A stretch of DNA of 17,245 nucleotides from an uncultured Acetatifactor sp. (GTDB lineage: Bacteria; Bacillota; Clostridia; Lachnospirales; Lachnospiraceae), in the NCBI GenBank assembly GCA_910586775.1, contig CAJUJN010000087.1, positions 1-17,245 of the forward strand, written 5' to 3'. How positions within the stretch are numbered: the first letter of the stretch is position 1; each line of letters starts with the position of its first letter. This document shows, one piece after another, positions 7,187 to 14,873 of the stretch. The notes beneath the pieces were generated by a model, which was not told the DNA's origin, ran no database searches, and saw only the letters and a list, made by a program, of their open reading frames with translations. The position numbers and the translations under genes are program-made.

Positions 7187-7381
7187 TCAGACAAACAAAG
7201 TACACCCCTGGGCCTTAAACTGCTCAATCTTTCGGTCAATGTCCTCCACTGTCACATCCAGCTTCCCGGCCAGACATGCCTTGCAGAGGAACTGCCTGCT
7301 TCCCCGGTTTACAAACTTTTTATAGGCTCCCACTTCGTTATATGTAAGCGATTTGCCGCACTGCATACAGCCGTCTTTCAC
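7187..7381 (-). CDS. Small zinc-ribbon-like protein
   Basis: A short protein (64 aa from this start) with Cys pairs CMQC and CKAC that would form a zinc site. It continues to a helical tail (TVEDIDRKIEQFKAQGCTLF). Similar small proteins are common in Lachnospiraceae, function unknown. The start is chosen as GTG 7381 because GGAGGG sits six bases in front. A longer frame runs to an ATG at 7453 without any ribosome site, although it would add another CGSC motif. It ends 34 bp before the chosen glycosylase start, which suggests an operon, perhaps with a regulatory or partner role that cannot be defined here. Confidence 0.6.
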   Translation of the reverse strand: MKDGCMQCGKSLTYNEVGAYKKFVNRGSRQFLCKACLAGKLDVTVEDIDRKIEQFKAQGCTLFV

Positions 7382-7434
7382 CACGCGCCCTCCGTAACTG
7401 CACAAACACGACCCGCACTTCTTCAAACTGAACT

Positions 7435-7812
7435 TTATGCTGAAGTACCCCATAAAAATAAAATGTATTCATTTGTCGTTTCTATTCCTAAAGTTATATC
7501 ATTCCATTTAGGAGGGACAACATTTACTGCTCTGATGATTGGTTCATATAGAATACTTACACGCTGATTCATCTCATCCAATCGAGATTCCATCCATGCT
7601 ATATCATCTGCAGAAGCCGGTAAGTTCGTGCGGTTTTTATATATCTCAGCCCAATTGCCGCAAAACCTCTCGTCTGATTCCAAAAAATCGAAAGCTGCCA
7701 CTATAAAGTTATCTATTGATAAATACATATTTTTATCGGCTGCAACAACCAGAATATTCTCTTCTGAAGCCACTGAATTAAAACAGAGATTTCCAAAATC
7801 AATCGCGATCAT
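7435..7812 (-). CDS. AT-rich orphan protein, unknown (125 aa)
   Basis: A 125-codon protein starting at ATG 7812 with AAGGA upstream. It has no signal peptide or membrane helix, and shows a mixed alpha/beta composition (start MIAIDFGNLCFNSVASEEN, end NEYILFLWGTSA). I do not recognise the family. The gene is clearly more AT-rich than the neighbours on both sides, which suggests recent acquisition. It sits between the alpha-galactosidase (55 bp away) and the zinc-ribbon gene. Its stop lies beyond the first possible ATG of that next gene. Small AT-rich orphan proteins like this are often immunity or antidote proteins, but no toxin is visible nearby, so I leave it unassigned. Confidence 0.65.
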   Translation of the reverse strand: MIAIDFGNLCFNSVASEENILVVAADKNMYLSIDNFIVAAFDFLESDERFCGNWAEIYKNRTNLPASADDIAWMESRLDEMNQRVSILYEPIIRAVNVVPPKWNDITLGIETTNEYILFLWGTSA

Positions 7813-7867
7813 TCAATCTGATTCCTTTATCAAAATGCCGGATACCTCTTGCTTACAAGCACCTTTG

Positions 7868-8998
7868 TTACAATGTAACCACCCTGGCTCTGAGCACCTC
7901 GCAGTCGAAGGGAGCCAGTTCACGGATCATCGTTGCATTCTTGACGGTAAACTCCTCTCCGCTCCAGACGTCCCTGCAGGCCAGCGTTCTGCCCGTGCTG
8001 AAGGGAAGTCCTACTTCATCCAGGTTCAGCCTTGCGGCAGCCTTTTCCTCGCTCATATTAAACAATCCGATGGCAATGTCGCCGTTTTCCAGCTGCCTGG
8101 AATACAGAAGCAGGTCCGGTCCCGCCCAGGTGCCGTTCAGCTTCACCGGCTGGCGGCAGGCTCTGTCCTGATTGATGCGGATCAGTTCCTCATTGCACAG
8201 AATATCCTTCGTGGCCTGATTCATATCCCGGATATCGCAGCCGATCATCAGCGGAGAACCCATAAATGCCCAGATGGAAAAATGGGTTTTGTACTGAATG
8301 TCACTGCAGCCTTTCAGGCCTACATTTCCTTTGCCGTACATGCCTACCACCAGCATGTCCATATCGTTAAAGCAGCCCACGCCATTGTAGGGATGGAGTT
8401 TTTCCTGCTGCTTTGTTAAATCTTTCACAGATTCCCAGGTATCAAAGATATCTCCCGTGGAACGCCACATGGAAGCCGCCGTAGTCTTGATCCATTCATG
8501 GGTCTCGTCCGCTCCCCAGGAACATGCGCTGAACAGGATATCCCTGCCGCAGTTCTCCAGAGCAAGTCCCATACGGCGGTACAGGTATTTTCCGGGAATG
8601 ATGGGACTGTGATAGCAGTAATCATACTTCAGAAAGTCCACGCCCCACTCCGCAAAGGTCTCGGCATCGATAAACTCATGCTCAAAGCTGCCCGGATATC
8701 CCGCGCAGGTCAGATTCCCCGCACAGGAATACATGCCGAATTTCAGCCCTTTGGAATGCACATAATCCGCCACAGCCTTCATCCCGTGGGGAAATTTCAC
8801 CGGATCCGCCACCAGGCGCTCGTTTCCATCCCGCTCACGCAGCGACCAGCAGTCGTCAATAACAAGGTATTCGTACCCCTTCCCCGGCAGACCGTTTGCC
8901 GCCATGGCATCCGCTGTCTCAAAAATAAGGGCTTCGTTAATGTTTTCCCCAAAAGTGTTCCATGAGTTCCAACCCATGGGCGGTGTCAGTTTTACCAT
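7868..8998 (-). CDS. Alpha-galactosidase, GH27 family
   Basis: The 376-aa enzyme cleaves terminal alpha-galactose from oligosaccharides or glycans. The start TPPMGWNSWNTFGENI, the IDDCW segment (48-51), the nucleophile Asp126 in DFLKYDYC, and the acid/base Asp183 in RSTGDIFD mark glycoside hydrolase family 27. A C-terminal beta-sandwich follows from about 290. There is no signal peptide, so the enzyme is cytoplasmic and would act on imported sugars. Transporter genes are not adjacent. ATG 8998 has AGGAGG nine bases in front. A cre-like palindrome (9149-9164) and a promoter-like pair (9107-9136) lie upstream, which points to sugar-dependent control. It could also be regulated separately from the trk genes before it. 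Confidence 0.92.
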   Translation of the reverse strand: MVKLTPPMGWNSWNTFGENINEALIFETADAMAANGLPGKGYEYLVIDDCWSLRERDGNERLVADPVKFPHGMKAVADYVHSKGLKFGMYSCAGNLTCAGYPGSFEHEFIDAETFAEWGVDFLKYDYCYHSPIIPGKYLYRRMGLALENCGRDILFSACSWGADETHEWIKTTAASMWRSTGDIFDTWESVKDLTKQQEKLHPYNGVGCFNDMDMLVVGMYGKGNVGLKGCSDIQYKTHFSIWAFMGSPLMIGCDIRDMNQATKDILCNEELIRINQDRACRQPVKLNGTWAGPDLLLYSRQLENGDIAIGLFNMSEEKAAARLNLDEVGLPFSTGRTLACRDVWSGEEFTVKNATMIRELAPFDCEVLRARVVTL

Positions 8999-9106
8999 AA
9001 TTCATGTCCTCCTGTTTATAATCGCTATGTGGCGGCACTATAAGGATAAAGTCACTTCGGCACCTTTCCCGTCCAACTATAAATTTTATACTTAAGCCTG
9101 CTGAAA

Positions 9107-9136
9107 TTTATACTTGCTGTCACAGCCATTCTCCAA
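9107..9136 (-). promoter_or_regulatory. Putative promoter of the GH27 gene
   Basis: On the minus strand TTGGAG and TATAAA are separated by 18 bases, a fair sigma-A match. The cre-like palindrome lies a few bases upstream of the -35. The sequence AAGTATAAA recurs just downstream, so an alternative -10 is possible. Confidence 0.45.
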
Positions 9137-9148
9137 CGTAAATATATA

Positions 9149-9164
9149 ACGAAAGCGTTTCCGC
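9149..9164. promoter_or_regulatory. cre-like operator (CcpA/LacI-family type)
   Basis: ACGAAAGCGTTTCCGC contains the near-perfect palindrome GAAAGCGTTTC, with the central CG typical of catabolite-responsive elements and LacI-family operators. It sits just past the trkH stop and upstream of the GH27 promoter. The position, upstream of the -35, would suit activation as well as repression. Confidence 0.6.
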
Positions 9165-9170
9165 AACTCT

Positions 9171-10625
9171 TTACCTGTGCGCCCAGGTCGTACGCGAGAA
9201 CAATATCAGTATCGGAAAGATTTCCAGTCGGCCGGCCAGCATGTCCAGGGCAAGCACCAGCTTGGAAAAGGTTCCGAATGCCGCATAGTTGCTGGTAGGG
9301 CCTACCATCTCAAAGCCGGGTCCGATATTGTTGAAACATGCCAGCACTGCGGAAAGGTTTGTTGTAATCGAAAAACCGTCCACGGAAATCAAAAGAAAGC
9401 TGGCTACAATCAAAATCGCATAAGCCGCCAGATAAGCATTGGTATTTTGGAGTACCTTCTCTGAGATGGGCTGGCCGTTGACCCGCACCACCTGCACCTT
9501 CTGGGGATGTACAATCTGCTGTACGCTTCTGCGCAGACTCTTTAACACCAACAGCGCCCTTCCGCATTTGAATCCGCCTCCCGTACTGCCGGCACTGGCA
9601 CCGATAATCATCAGAGCCAGCAGGATTGCCTTGGACAATCCCGGCCACAGTTCATAATCCGTAGTTGCAAATCCTGTGGTAGTCATAATCGTAGACACCT
9701 GGAATGCCGCGTGCCGCAGGGTCTCGCTGAAGGTATCATAGAATCCCCTCAGATTCAGGGTAATCACCAGGATACTGGCTGCCGCTACCCCCAGATACAG
9801 TCTCAGTTCCTCGTCCCGAAACACATTCTTCACCTGTCTGATCAGAAGCAGATAAAAACAGGTAAAGTTCACTCCGCAGAGGAACATGAATACGGTGCAG
9901 ACATTCTGGATATAAGGACTGTAGCCGGCTATACTGTCATTTTTAATGCCGAACCCTCCGGTTCCCACTGTTCCGAAAGCAGTACAAACCGCCTCAAACA
10001 GCGGCATCTTTCCCAACATGAGAAAGAACACATCCAATACCGTCAGCAGAATATAGATCAGATAAAGAATACTGGCCGTTTTCCTCATCTTCGGCACCAG
10101 CTTGCCCACATTGGGCCCCGGACTCTCCGCACGGAGCAGATGCATGGTATAGCCGTTGTCTCCGCCGCCCATGGAGGAGACGGCAAGCAGGAATACCAGC
10201 ACTCCCATTCCTCCCAGCCAGTGGCTGAAGCTTCTCCAGTACAGAATTCCTTTGGGCAGCCCCTCCACCTCGGGCAGAATGGATGCCCCTGTAGTCGTAA
10301 AACCGGATACAATCTCAAAAAATGCGTCCACAAAATCAGGAATGACTCCGGAAATAAAAAATGGCAGACATCCCAACAGACTCATTACAATCCAGCTGAT
10401 GCCCACACATGCCAACCCGTCTTTGGCATAGAACTTATTTTTGGAACCTTTGCACAGCCACATCAGCAGCCCTGACACAAGGACAATCGCCGCCAGCGTC
10501 CACATAAAAGCCCTGACAGAAACAAATTCTCCTTCATACAGGCTGATCAGCATGGCAGGCACCATAAATGCAGCCTCCACCATCAGTATCTTACCGATGA
10601 ATCTTCCCATCATTTTATAGTTCAT
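9171..10625 (-). CDS. trkH: Trk-type potassium channel subunit TrkH
   Basis: This 484-aa membrane protein is the ion-conducting subunit of a Trk/Ktr potassium uptake system. It carries the four pore signatures of the family: SGFTTTGAS (about 107-114), TVGTGGFG (219-226), STIMTTTGFA (311-320) and NNIGPGFEM (432-440), each between predicted helices. ATG 10625 has AGAGG about seven bases upstream. The gene begins 24 bp after trkA ends, a clear two-gene operon in which TrkA gates TrkH. Length and topology are those of an intact protein. A general role in turgor and pH balance is known for the family. Confidence 0.93.
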   Translation of the reverse strand: MNYKMMGRFIGKILMVEAAFMVPAMLISLYEGEFVSVRAFMWTLAAIVLVSGLLMWLCKGSKNKFYAKDGLACVGISWIVMSLLGCLPFFISGVIPDFVDAFFEIVSGFTTTGASILPEVEGLPKGILYWRSFSHWLGGMGVLVFLLAVSSMGGGDNGYTMHLLRAESPGPNVGKLVPKMRKTASILYLIYILLTVLDVFFLMLGKMPLFEAVCTAFGTVGTGGFGIKNDSIAGYSPYIQNVCTVFMFLCGVNFTCFYLLLIRQVKNVFRDEELRLYLGVAAASILVITLNLRGFYDTFSETLRHAAFQVSTIMTTTGFATTDYELWPGLSKAILLALMIIGASAGSTGGGFKCGRALLVLKSLRRSVQQIVHPQKVQVVRVNGQPISEKVLQNTNAYLAAYAILIVASFLLISVDGFSITTNLSAVLACFNNIGPGFEMVGPTSNYAAFGTFSKLVLALDMLAGRLEIFPILILFSRTTWAHR

Positions 10626-10649
10626 AGCAAGCCTCTCACATATTCTGAT

Positions 10650-12011
10650 TTACGATTCAAACATATCGTTCAGCTGATAAATGCTCTTTTCCTTACTGGT
10701 GACGATATAAACGATATCACCGATGTTGAAATAGGAGTCGCCGTTTGGTATCTCCATCTTCGCTCCCTTGGCGATACATACCACCAGAACACCTTTCTTC
10801 AGCTTCAGATTCTTCAGAGGCACGCCGCAATGCTTCACCTTCCCGTCCACCAGGAATTCCATTGCCTCCGCCTGGCCGTCCGCTATGGTGTGGACCGTCA
10901 GCGCGGCACCGGTCTGATTTTTCATGGCACGCACATACTGCACTATGGTATTGCAGCACAATTCCTTGGGCGAAATCACGCTGTCCAGAGAGAGATTGCC
11001 CAGAATATCCGTATTTTCAATATGTCCCAGCTTCGTGATGATCTGGGGTACTTTACAGCTTGCTCCATAGAGGGAAATGATCATGTTGAGTTCGTCCAGC
11101 CCCGTCAATGTCACCACCGCATCACAGCTGGAAATCCCCTCCTGCTCCAACAGCAGCTGATTGCTGGCGTCTCCCTGAATGATGCATGCCGAAGGCAGCT
11201 GCACCGCCAGCTGTCTGCACCGCTCGGCATCCTGTTCGATGATCTGAATCCCCATGCCGCTGTTTTCAAGCTGTTTCGCCAGATAATAGCTGACACGCCC
11301 GCCGCCGCAGAGAATGGCGCGCTTCGCCTTGTGTGTGATGATACCCAGGTTTTTCAGCAGGATGGTCAGGGTATTGGTAAAAGCAGTTACAAAGATCCTG
11401 TCACCCTCCCGAAGGATGAAATTTCCGTTGGGTGCTATAGCTTTGCCTTCGCGTAAAACGGCGCAGACCAATATCTTACATTTTACGATGCCGTACATGT
11501 CATTCAGCGCCACATTGCAGAGCTTGCTGCGGCTGTCAATCCGCAGCTCCACAATCTCCACACGCCCCTTCGTAAAGGTATCCCGCTTCAGGAAGCCCGG
11601 ATATTTCAGCAGACGCTCAATTTCCACCGCCGCCTGCCGCTCCGGATTCACCGCCATGGACAGTCCGAACATCTCTCTCATAGAAAAAATCTGTTCCATG
11701 TACTGAGGATTACATACCCTGGCAATGGTATGGATATTCGCATTCATGGCATGTGCCGTCATGCAGCAGAGCAGATTCACCTCGTCCGCCCCCGCCATCG
11801 CGATCAGCAGGTCAGCATCCTTTACCCCCGCCTGCTTCAATACTTCCATAGAGGCACAGTTCCCCTCTACCACCATAATGTCATAAAGTTCCTCGCTGGA
11901 TTCCAGAATCTTCAGATTGGAATCAATCAGTGTCAGCTCATCACCCTCGGCAGACAGCTGGCGGGTCAATGCCGCTCCCACCTTTCCATTGCCGGCAATT
12001 ATAATTTTCAC
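10650..12011 (-). CDS. trkA: Trk potassium uptake regulatory protein TrkA
   Basis: The cytoplasmic NAD(H)-binding gating protein for TrkH. It has two RCK modules. The first begins MKIIIAGNGKVG and the second has AILCGGGRVSYYLAKQL, both Rossmann glycine motifs. Each is followed by an RCK-C segment (the second ends near VYIVTSKEKSIYQL). Length, 453 aa from this start, is normal. I chose GTG 12011 because the family starts at this point and AGAGG lies about ten bases in front. The frame is open to an ATG at 12050, which has no ribosome site. It is co-transcribed with trkH. Confidence 0.92.
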   Translation of the reverse strand: MKIIIAGNGKVGAALTRQLSAEGDELTLIDSNLKILESSEELYDIMVVEGNCASMEVLKQAGVKDADLLIAMAGADEVNLLCCMTAHAMNANIHTIARVCNPQYMEQIFSMREMFGLSMAVNPERQAAVEIERLLKYPGFLKRDTFTKGRVEIVELRIDSRSKLCNVALNDMYGIVKCKILVCAVLREGKAIAPNGNFILREGDRIFVTAFTNTLTILLKNLGIITHKAKRAILCGGGRVSYYLAKQLENSGMGIQIIEQDAERCRQLAVQLPSACIIQGDASNQLLLEQEGISSCDAVVTLTGLDELNMIISLYGASCKVPQIITKLGHIENTDILGNLSLDSVISPKELCCNTIVQYVRAMKNQTGAALTVHTIADGQAEAMEFLVDGKVKHCGVPLKNLKLKKGVLVVCIAKGAKMEIPNGDSYFNIGDIVYIVTSKEKSIYQLNDMFES

Positions 12012-12141
12012 TGATATCAAACCTCTTTTCCTGCAATATGTCAGGCGCATCCCTTTGCGCTACACTCAACTATGGGAATCCCCCCTGGAAACGCCCACAG
12101 CACAGGCAGGGACAACCCCCGCCCGATTTGTGGGCCGCAAT

Positions 12142-13530
12142 TTATTTCACGATTCTCCGCACTCCCAGGATTGTCCTGTACTGTGCCTGGCTGACCTTAA
12201 TCCCGCCGCTGGGATAAGGATTGCTGTTGCTGGCATGGACAATCAGGCCGTCTCCGATATACAGCCCTACATGTCCCTCATAGCAGATAATGTCTCCCGG
12301 CTGGGCATCGCTGTAATTCACGGCTGTCCCATTGCTCCTCTGCTGATAGGATGTCCTGGAAACCGAATATCCGAAATCACTGAACACTCTGTAGATAAAT
12401 CCGGAACAGTCCGCACCGTTTGTCAGACTGGTTCCTCCCGATACATAAGGATTCCCTACATACTGTAACGCATACTGGGCAATCTGCTTTCCCGTGGCAC
12501 TGCCGGAAGAATTCGCCACTGCGGAAGCGCCGCCTGCCGCAGACGTCCCGCTGCTGCTGCCGGAACCGGAGGCTCCTCCGCTGCTGCCGGAGCCGGCTGT
12601 GTTCTGGGCTGCAGCGGCTGCCGCCCTCGCATTGGCAAGTTTCACCTTGTCCTGCTGCAAAAGCTTCTTCGCTACGGCGGCCTCCTGTCTTGCTTTCTTG
12701 ATATCCGCCTCATAACTGGCAGACTGCTCTTTCTTTTTTGCAAGCATGCTGTCCAGGCTCGCTTTCTGGCCTCTCAACTCCTCTTTGTCCGCCTCAAGCT
12801 GCTGCCTGTCCGCCTCAAGCTGCTGCCTGTCCGTTTCCAGCTGTTTTCTGTCTTCCTCCAACCGGGCTTTCTCGTCCTCCAGCTTCAGCCACAGTTCATG
12901 TACCTGGTTCTTCACCTCAATATATCCCAACAGCATGGAATTCTCATATTCATGCACCTTCTCCTCCTGGTCCATCAGGTTGAGAATATCGGAAATCCCC
13001 TTTCCCTCCAGGATGGTACTCAAAAAAGAATCCTCGCCCCGCTCATAAATCATCCGGGCGCATATGGCCATATTCTCCCGCTGGGAAGCCTCCCGCTCCA
13101 TGGCAGCCTTGTACTCCGCCTCGGTCTGTTCGATCTGAAGCTTCTTCTGAGCTATCTCTTCTTCCTTCCGGGCGATTTCCTCCTCCTTTTTGGAAATCTC
13201 TTCCTCTTTCTCCGCTATCTCGTCCTCCTTAAGACCGATTGCCGCCATCATATTGGTAATCTCGGCATTCAGGTCGTCAATCTGCTCCTGAATAATGTCC
13301 TGTTCACTTTCCAGGGCTACAATCTGCTTATTGATGCTGTTCAGCTGGTTCGTGTGCTGATTGATCTGCCCCTCAATCTCGGAAACAGTACTTGCCCTGG
13401 CAACCATGGTCAAATTCGTACAACTCCCCACACAGCCCGCCAACAGGCTGCCGGTCAATATGAAATTCAGTATTGTTCTCTTTTTTCTTCTCATGTTTCT
13501 AAGCATACCACACTTCACGGAATATTTCAT
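12142..13530 (-). CDS. NlpC/P60 cell-wall hydrolase with coiled coil
   Basis: A secreted peptidoglycan endopeptidase of 462 aa. Order: basic N-terminus and hydrophobic signal region (about 13-35), a long heptad coiled coil (about 50-290), a Gly/Ser-rich linker (about 310-345), and a C-terminal NlpC/P60 domain from about 345. The catalytic Cys375 is in GADCSGF, His420 in EGHVGLYIG, and a third polar residue at His432. The coiled coil resembles the PcsB/CwlO group, which are controlled by FtsEX or similar. The signal region contains LLAGC, a possible lipobox, and also ARAS, a usual signal peptidase I site, so anchoring is open. The true start may be ATG 13494 (MRRKKR). It begins about 11 bp after the glycosyltransferase stop, so the two form an operon. 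Confidence 0.88.
   Translation of the reverse strand: MKYSVKCGMLRNMRRKKRTILNFILTGSLLAGCVGSCTNLTMVARASTVSEIEGQINQHTNQLNSINKQIVALESEQDIIQEQIDDLNAEITNMMAAIGLKEDEIAEKEEEISKKEEEIARKEEEIAQKKLQIEQTEAEYKAAMEREASQRENMAICARMIYERGEDSFLSTILEGKGISDILNLMDQEEKVHEYENSMLLGYIEVKNQVHELWLKLEDEKARLEEDRKQLETDRQQLEADRQQLEADKEELRGQKASLDSMLAKKKEQSASYEADIKKARQEAAVAKKLLQQDKVKLANARAAAAAAQNTAGSGSSGGASGSGSSSGTSAAGGASAVANSSGSATGKQIAQYALQYVGNPYVSGGTSLTNGADCSGFIYRVFSDFGYSVSRTSYQQRSNGTAVNYSDAQPGDIICYEGHVGLYIGDGLIVHASNSNPYPSGGIKVSQAQYRTILGVRRIVK
12790..12852 (-). repeat. 21-bp tandem repeat in the coiled-coil region
   Basis: The 21-bp unit at 12790-12810 is repeated perfectly at 12811-12831, followed by a diverged third copy (12832-12852). 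It encodes the heptad DRQQLEA, so it lengthens the coiled coil of the hydrolase by whole turns. Such repeats are prone to expansion or loss. Confidence 0.85.
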
Positions 13531-13541
13531 CCTCTAAAATA

Positions 13542-14546
13542 TTAAGAAATTGTAAACTGTTTTCCGGCGGCGGAATTTGCCATGGCCAGATAATGCTCCC
13601 TGCAGTCCTCCCGATGTCCGTCCACAAGCTGCCGCTCCAGCTCCCGGATATGGCCATAGTGCCTCACATAAAGCCACAGCATAACAGCGAAATAGGGGGA
13701 ACAGAAACGCAGCAGCCTCATGTAACGGCTGGGGCTTGTCCGAAATACAGCGGACTTCTCCTGTACAAAAAGCAGCAGACGGAATACCGGCGATTTTTCC
13801 TTCTCTCTCTCAATTCTGCACAGGCCGGCCACTTCCCTGTTATGCAGGACTCTGGTGGGGCTGTTGAAATTGGAAATGGACGTGTCGGATATCCGGTAGA
13901 GGATAATGGGGCGGTTCACATAGCATACCCTGATATCCCGATTCTCATCCAGTATCTTCTGAAAACAGGCCCTGTCATTCACTGTCCGGAACCGGAGAAT
14001 AAAGTCCAGTACGCTTTCCGACAGCAGAGATTTCCTGTAAACGGCGGTTCCCATGATCGGAAAACCGAGTTTTATGCAACGGTACAGTGTCTTTCCCCGG
14101 ATAAATTTCTGCAGCGCCACCTCCAGATAAGTGCCGTAGCGCCTCACAATATCTCCTTCTCCCGTGAACTTCAGAAAAGCGGTGCACACCATGTCATATT
14201 CATCCAGTTTCGCCGTAATGTCAAACAAATTATAAGGTGCCAGCAGGTCATCCCCGTTCACTGCCACAAACCGCTCTCCCTCCACAAGCCTTAACGCATC
14301 CACATAGTTGACACAGATTCCCGCGTTTTCATCTCTGAACAGCCGGTTGATCCTGACAAAAAGCTTCCCGTTCTCCTCAAGCCACCTATTGATGACCCGG
14401 CAGCTGTTATCTTTGGAGCCGTCGTCCGTGACGATCAGCTGAAACGTCTGCCCCTGCCCATATCTCTCAATCTGATACCGGATGCTTTCCAGCATATCCG
14501 GAACAACATCCGCCTGATTATAGCATGTGACCACAAATGTGAACAT
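13542..14546 (-). CDS. Glycosyltransferase family 2
   Basis: A cytoplasmic GT-A transferase of 334 aa that likely adds a sugar to a cell-surface polysaccharide. Seen are the nucleotide-sugar site VVTCYNQADVVPDML at the N-terminus, LIVTDDGSKDNS, and the metal-binding AVNGDDLL (a DXD-type variant). The C-terminal third is helical and basic. Start: ATG 14546 with GGAGG seven bases before it; the open frame to 14666 lacks a ribosome site. It is the first gene of a unit with the NlpC/P60 hydrolase, and starts from the same intergenic region as the plus-strand glycosyltransferase. Donor and acceptor cannot be inferred. Confidence 0.87.
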   Translation of the reverse strand: MFTFVVTCYNQADVVPDMLESIRYQIERYGQGQTFQLIVTDDGSKDNSCRVINRWLEENGKLFVRINRLFRDENAGICVNYVDALRLVEGERFVAVNGDDLLAPYNLFDITAKLDEYDMVCTAFLKFTGEGDIVRRYGTYLEVALQKFIRGKTLYRCIKLGFPIMGTAVYRKSLLSESVLDFILRFRTVNDRACFQKILDENRDIRVCYVNRPIILYRISDTSISNFNSPTRVLHNREVAGLCRIEREKEKSPVFRLLLFVQEKSAVFRTSPSRYMRLLRFCSPYFAVMLWLYVRHYGHIRELERQLVDGHREDCREHYLAMANSAAGKQFTIS

Positions 14547-14668
14547 ATCTCTGCCTCCGATCATGTATGTCATATGGGATATTCCCTGGTGCCTGCCCCT
14601 CCTGCGCTGCCCCCTGTCCGAGTCTTCACCTTCCGGGAAAGCTGTCCGCAAAACACCTGCCTCCAAAG

Positions 14669-14697
14669 TTGCATTTTGTGCGGAAATGTACTATACT
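14669..14697 (+). promoter_or_regulatory. Sigma-A-type promoter for the plus-strand glycosyltransferase
   Basis: TTGCAT and TATACT are spaced by exactly 17 bases. Transcripts would start near 14704 and carry a leader of about 170 nt before the TTG start at 14874, with the 14-bp inverted repeat inside it. Confidence 0.65.
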
Positions 14698-14710
14698 AAG
14701 GAAGCGTCAC

Positions 14711-14787
14711 AAAATAAATTTGCAGGGTTCCGCACGGGAATGCGCATATATACTGGTGTTTTACTCCTGAAAGTGCAAATTTATTTT
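14711..14787. repeat. Perfect 14-bp inverted repeat in the leader region
   Basis: AAAATAAATTTGCA at 14711-14724 is the exact reverse complement of TGCAAATTTATTTT at 14774-14787, with 49 bases between. It is placed just after the promoter, so it would form a long-range stem in the 5' leader, or could be a pair of protein-binding sites. Confidence 0.75.
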
Positions 14788-14873
14788 CAGACAATTCCTA
14801 AGCAGGAAACAGAACGATTGCCCCCGATAGTTAAAAATTCTGAAAAATGCTTTACAGAAACGAGGAAACCATT

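Noticed and set aside
7628..8419. A 263-codon plus-strand frame
   Set aside because: It lies opposite the GH27 gene and the orphan gene, which have strong motifs or a ribosome site; the plus frame shows no domain.
9711..10475. A 254-codon plus-strand frame
   Set aside because: It is the antisense shadow of trkH, whose four pore motifs are clear. Its His/Gln-rich composition is typical of a shadow frame.
12061..12141. Possible terminator or riboswitch between the hydrolase and trkA
   Set aside because: The gap is short and GC-rich, and I found no convincing stem with a T-run and no ydaO-type architecture.
12898..13545. A 215-codon plus-strand Leu-rich frame
   Set aside because: It is antisense to the Glu/Lys-rich coiled coil of the hydrolase, which gives long Leu/Phe-rich frames by chance.
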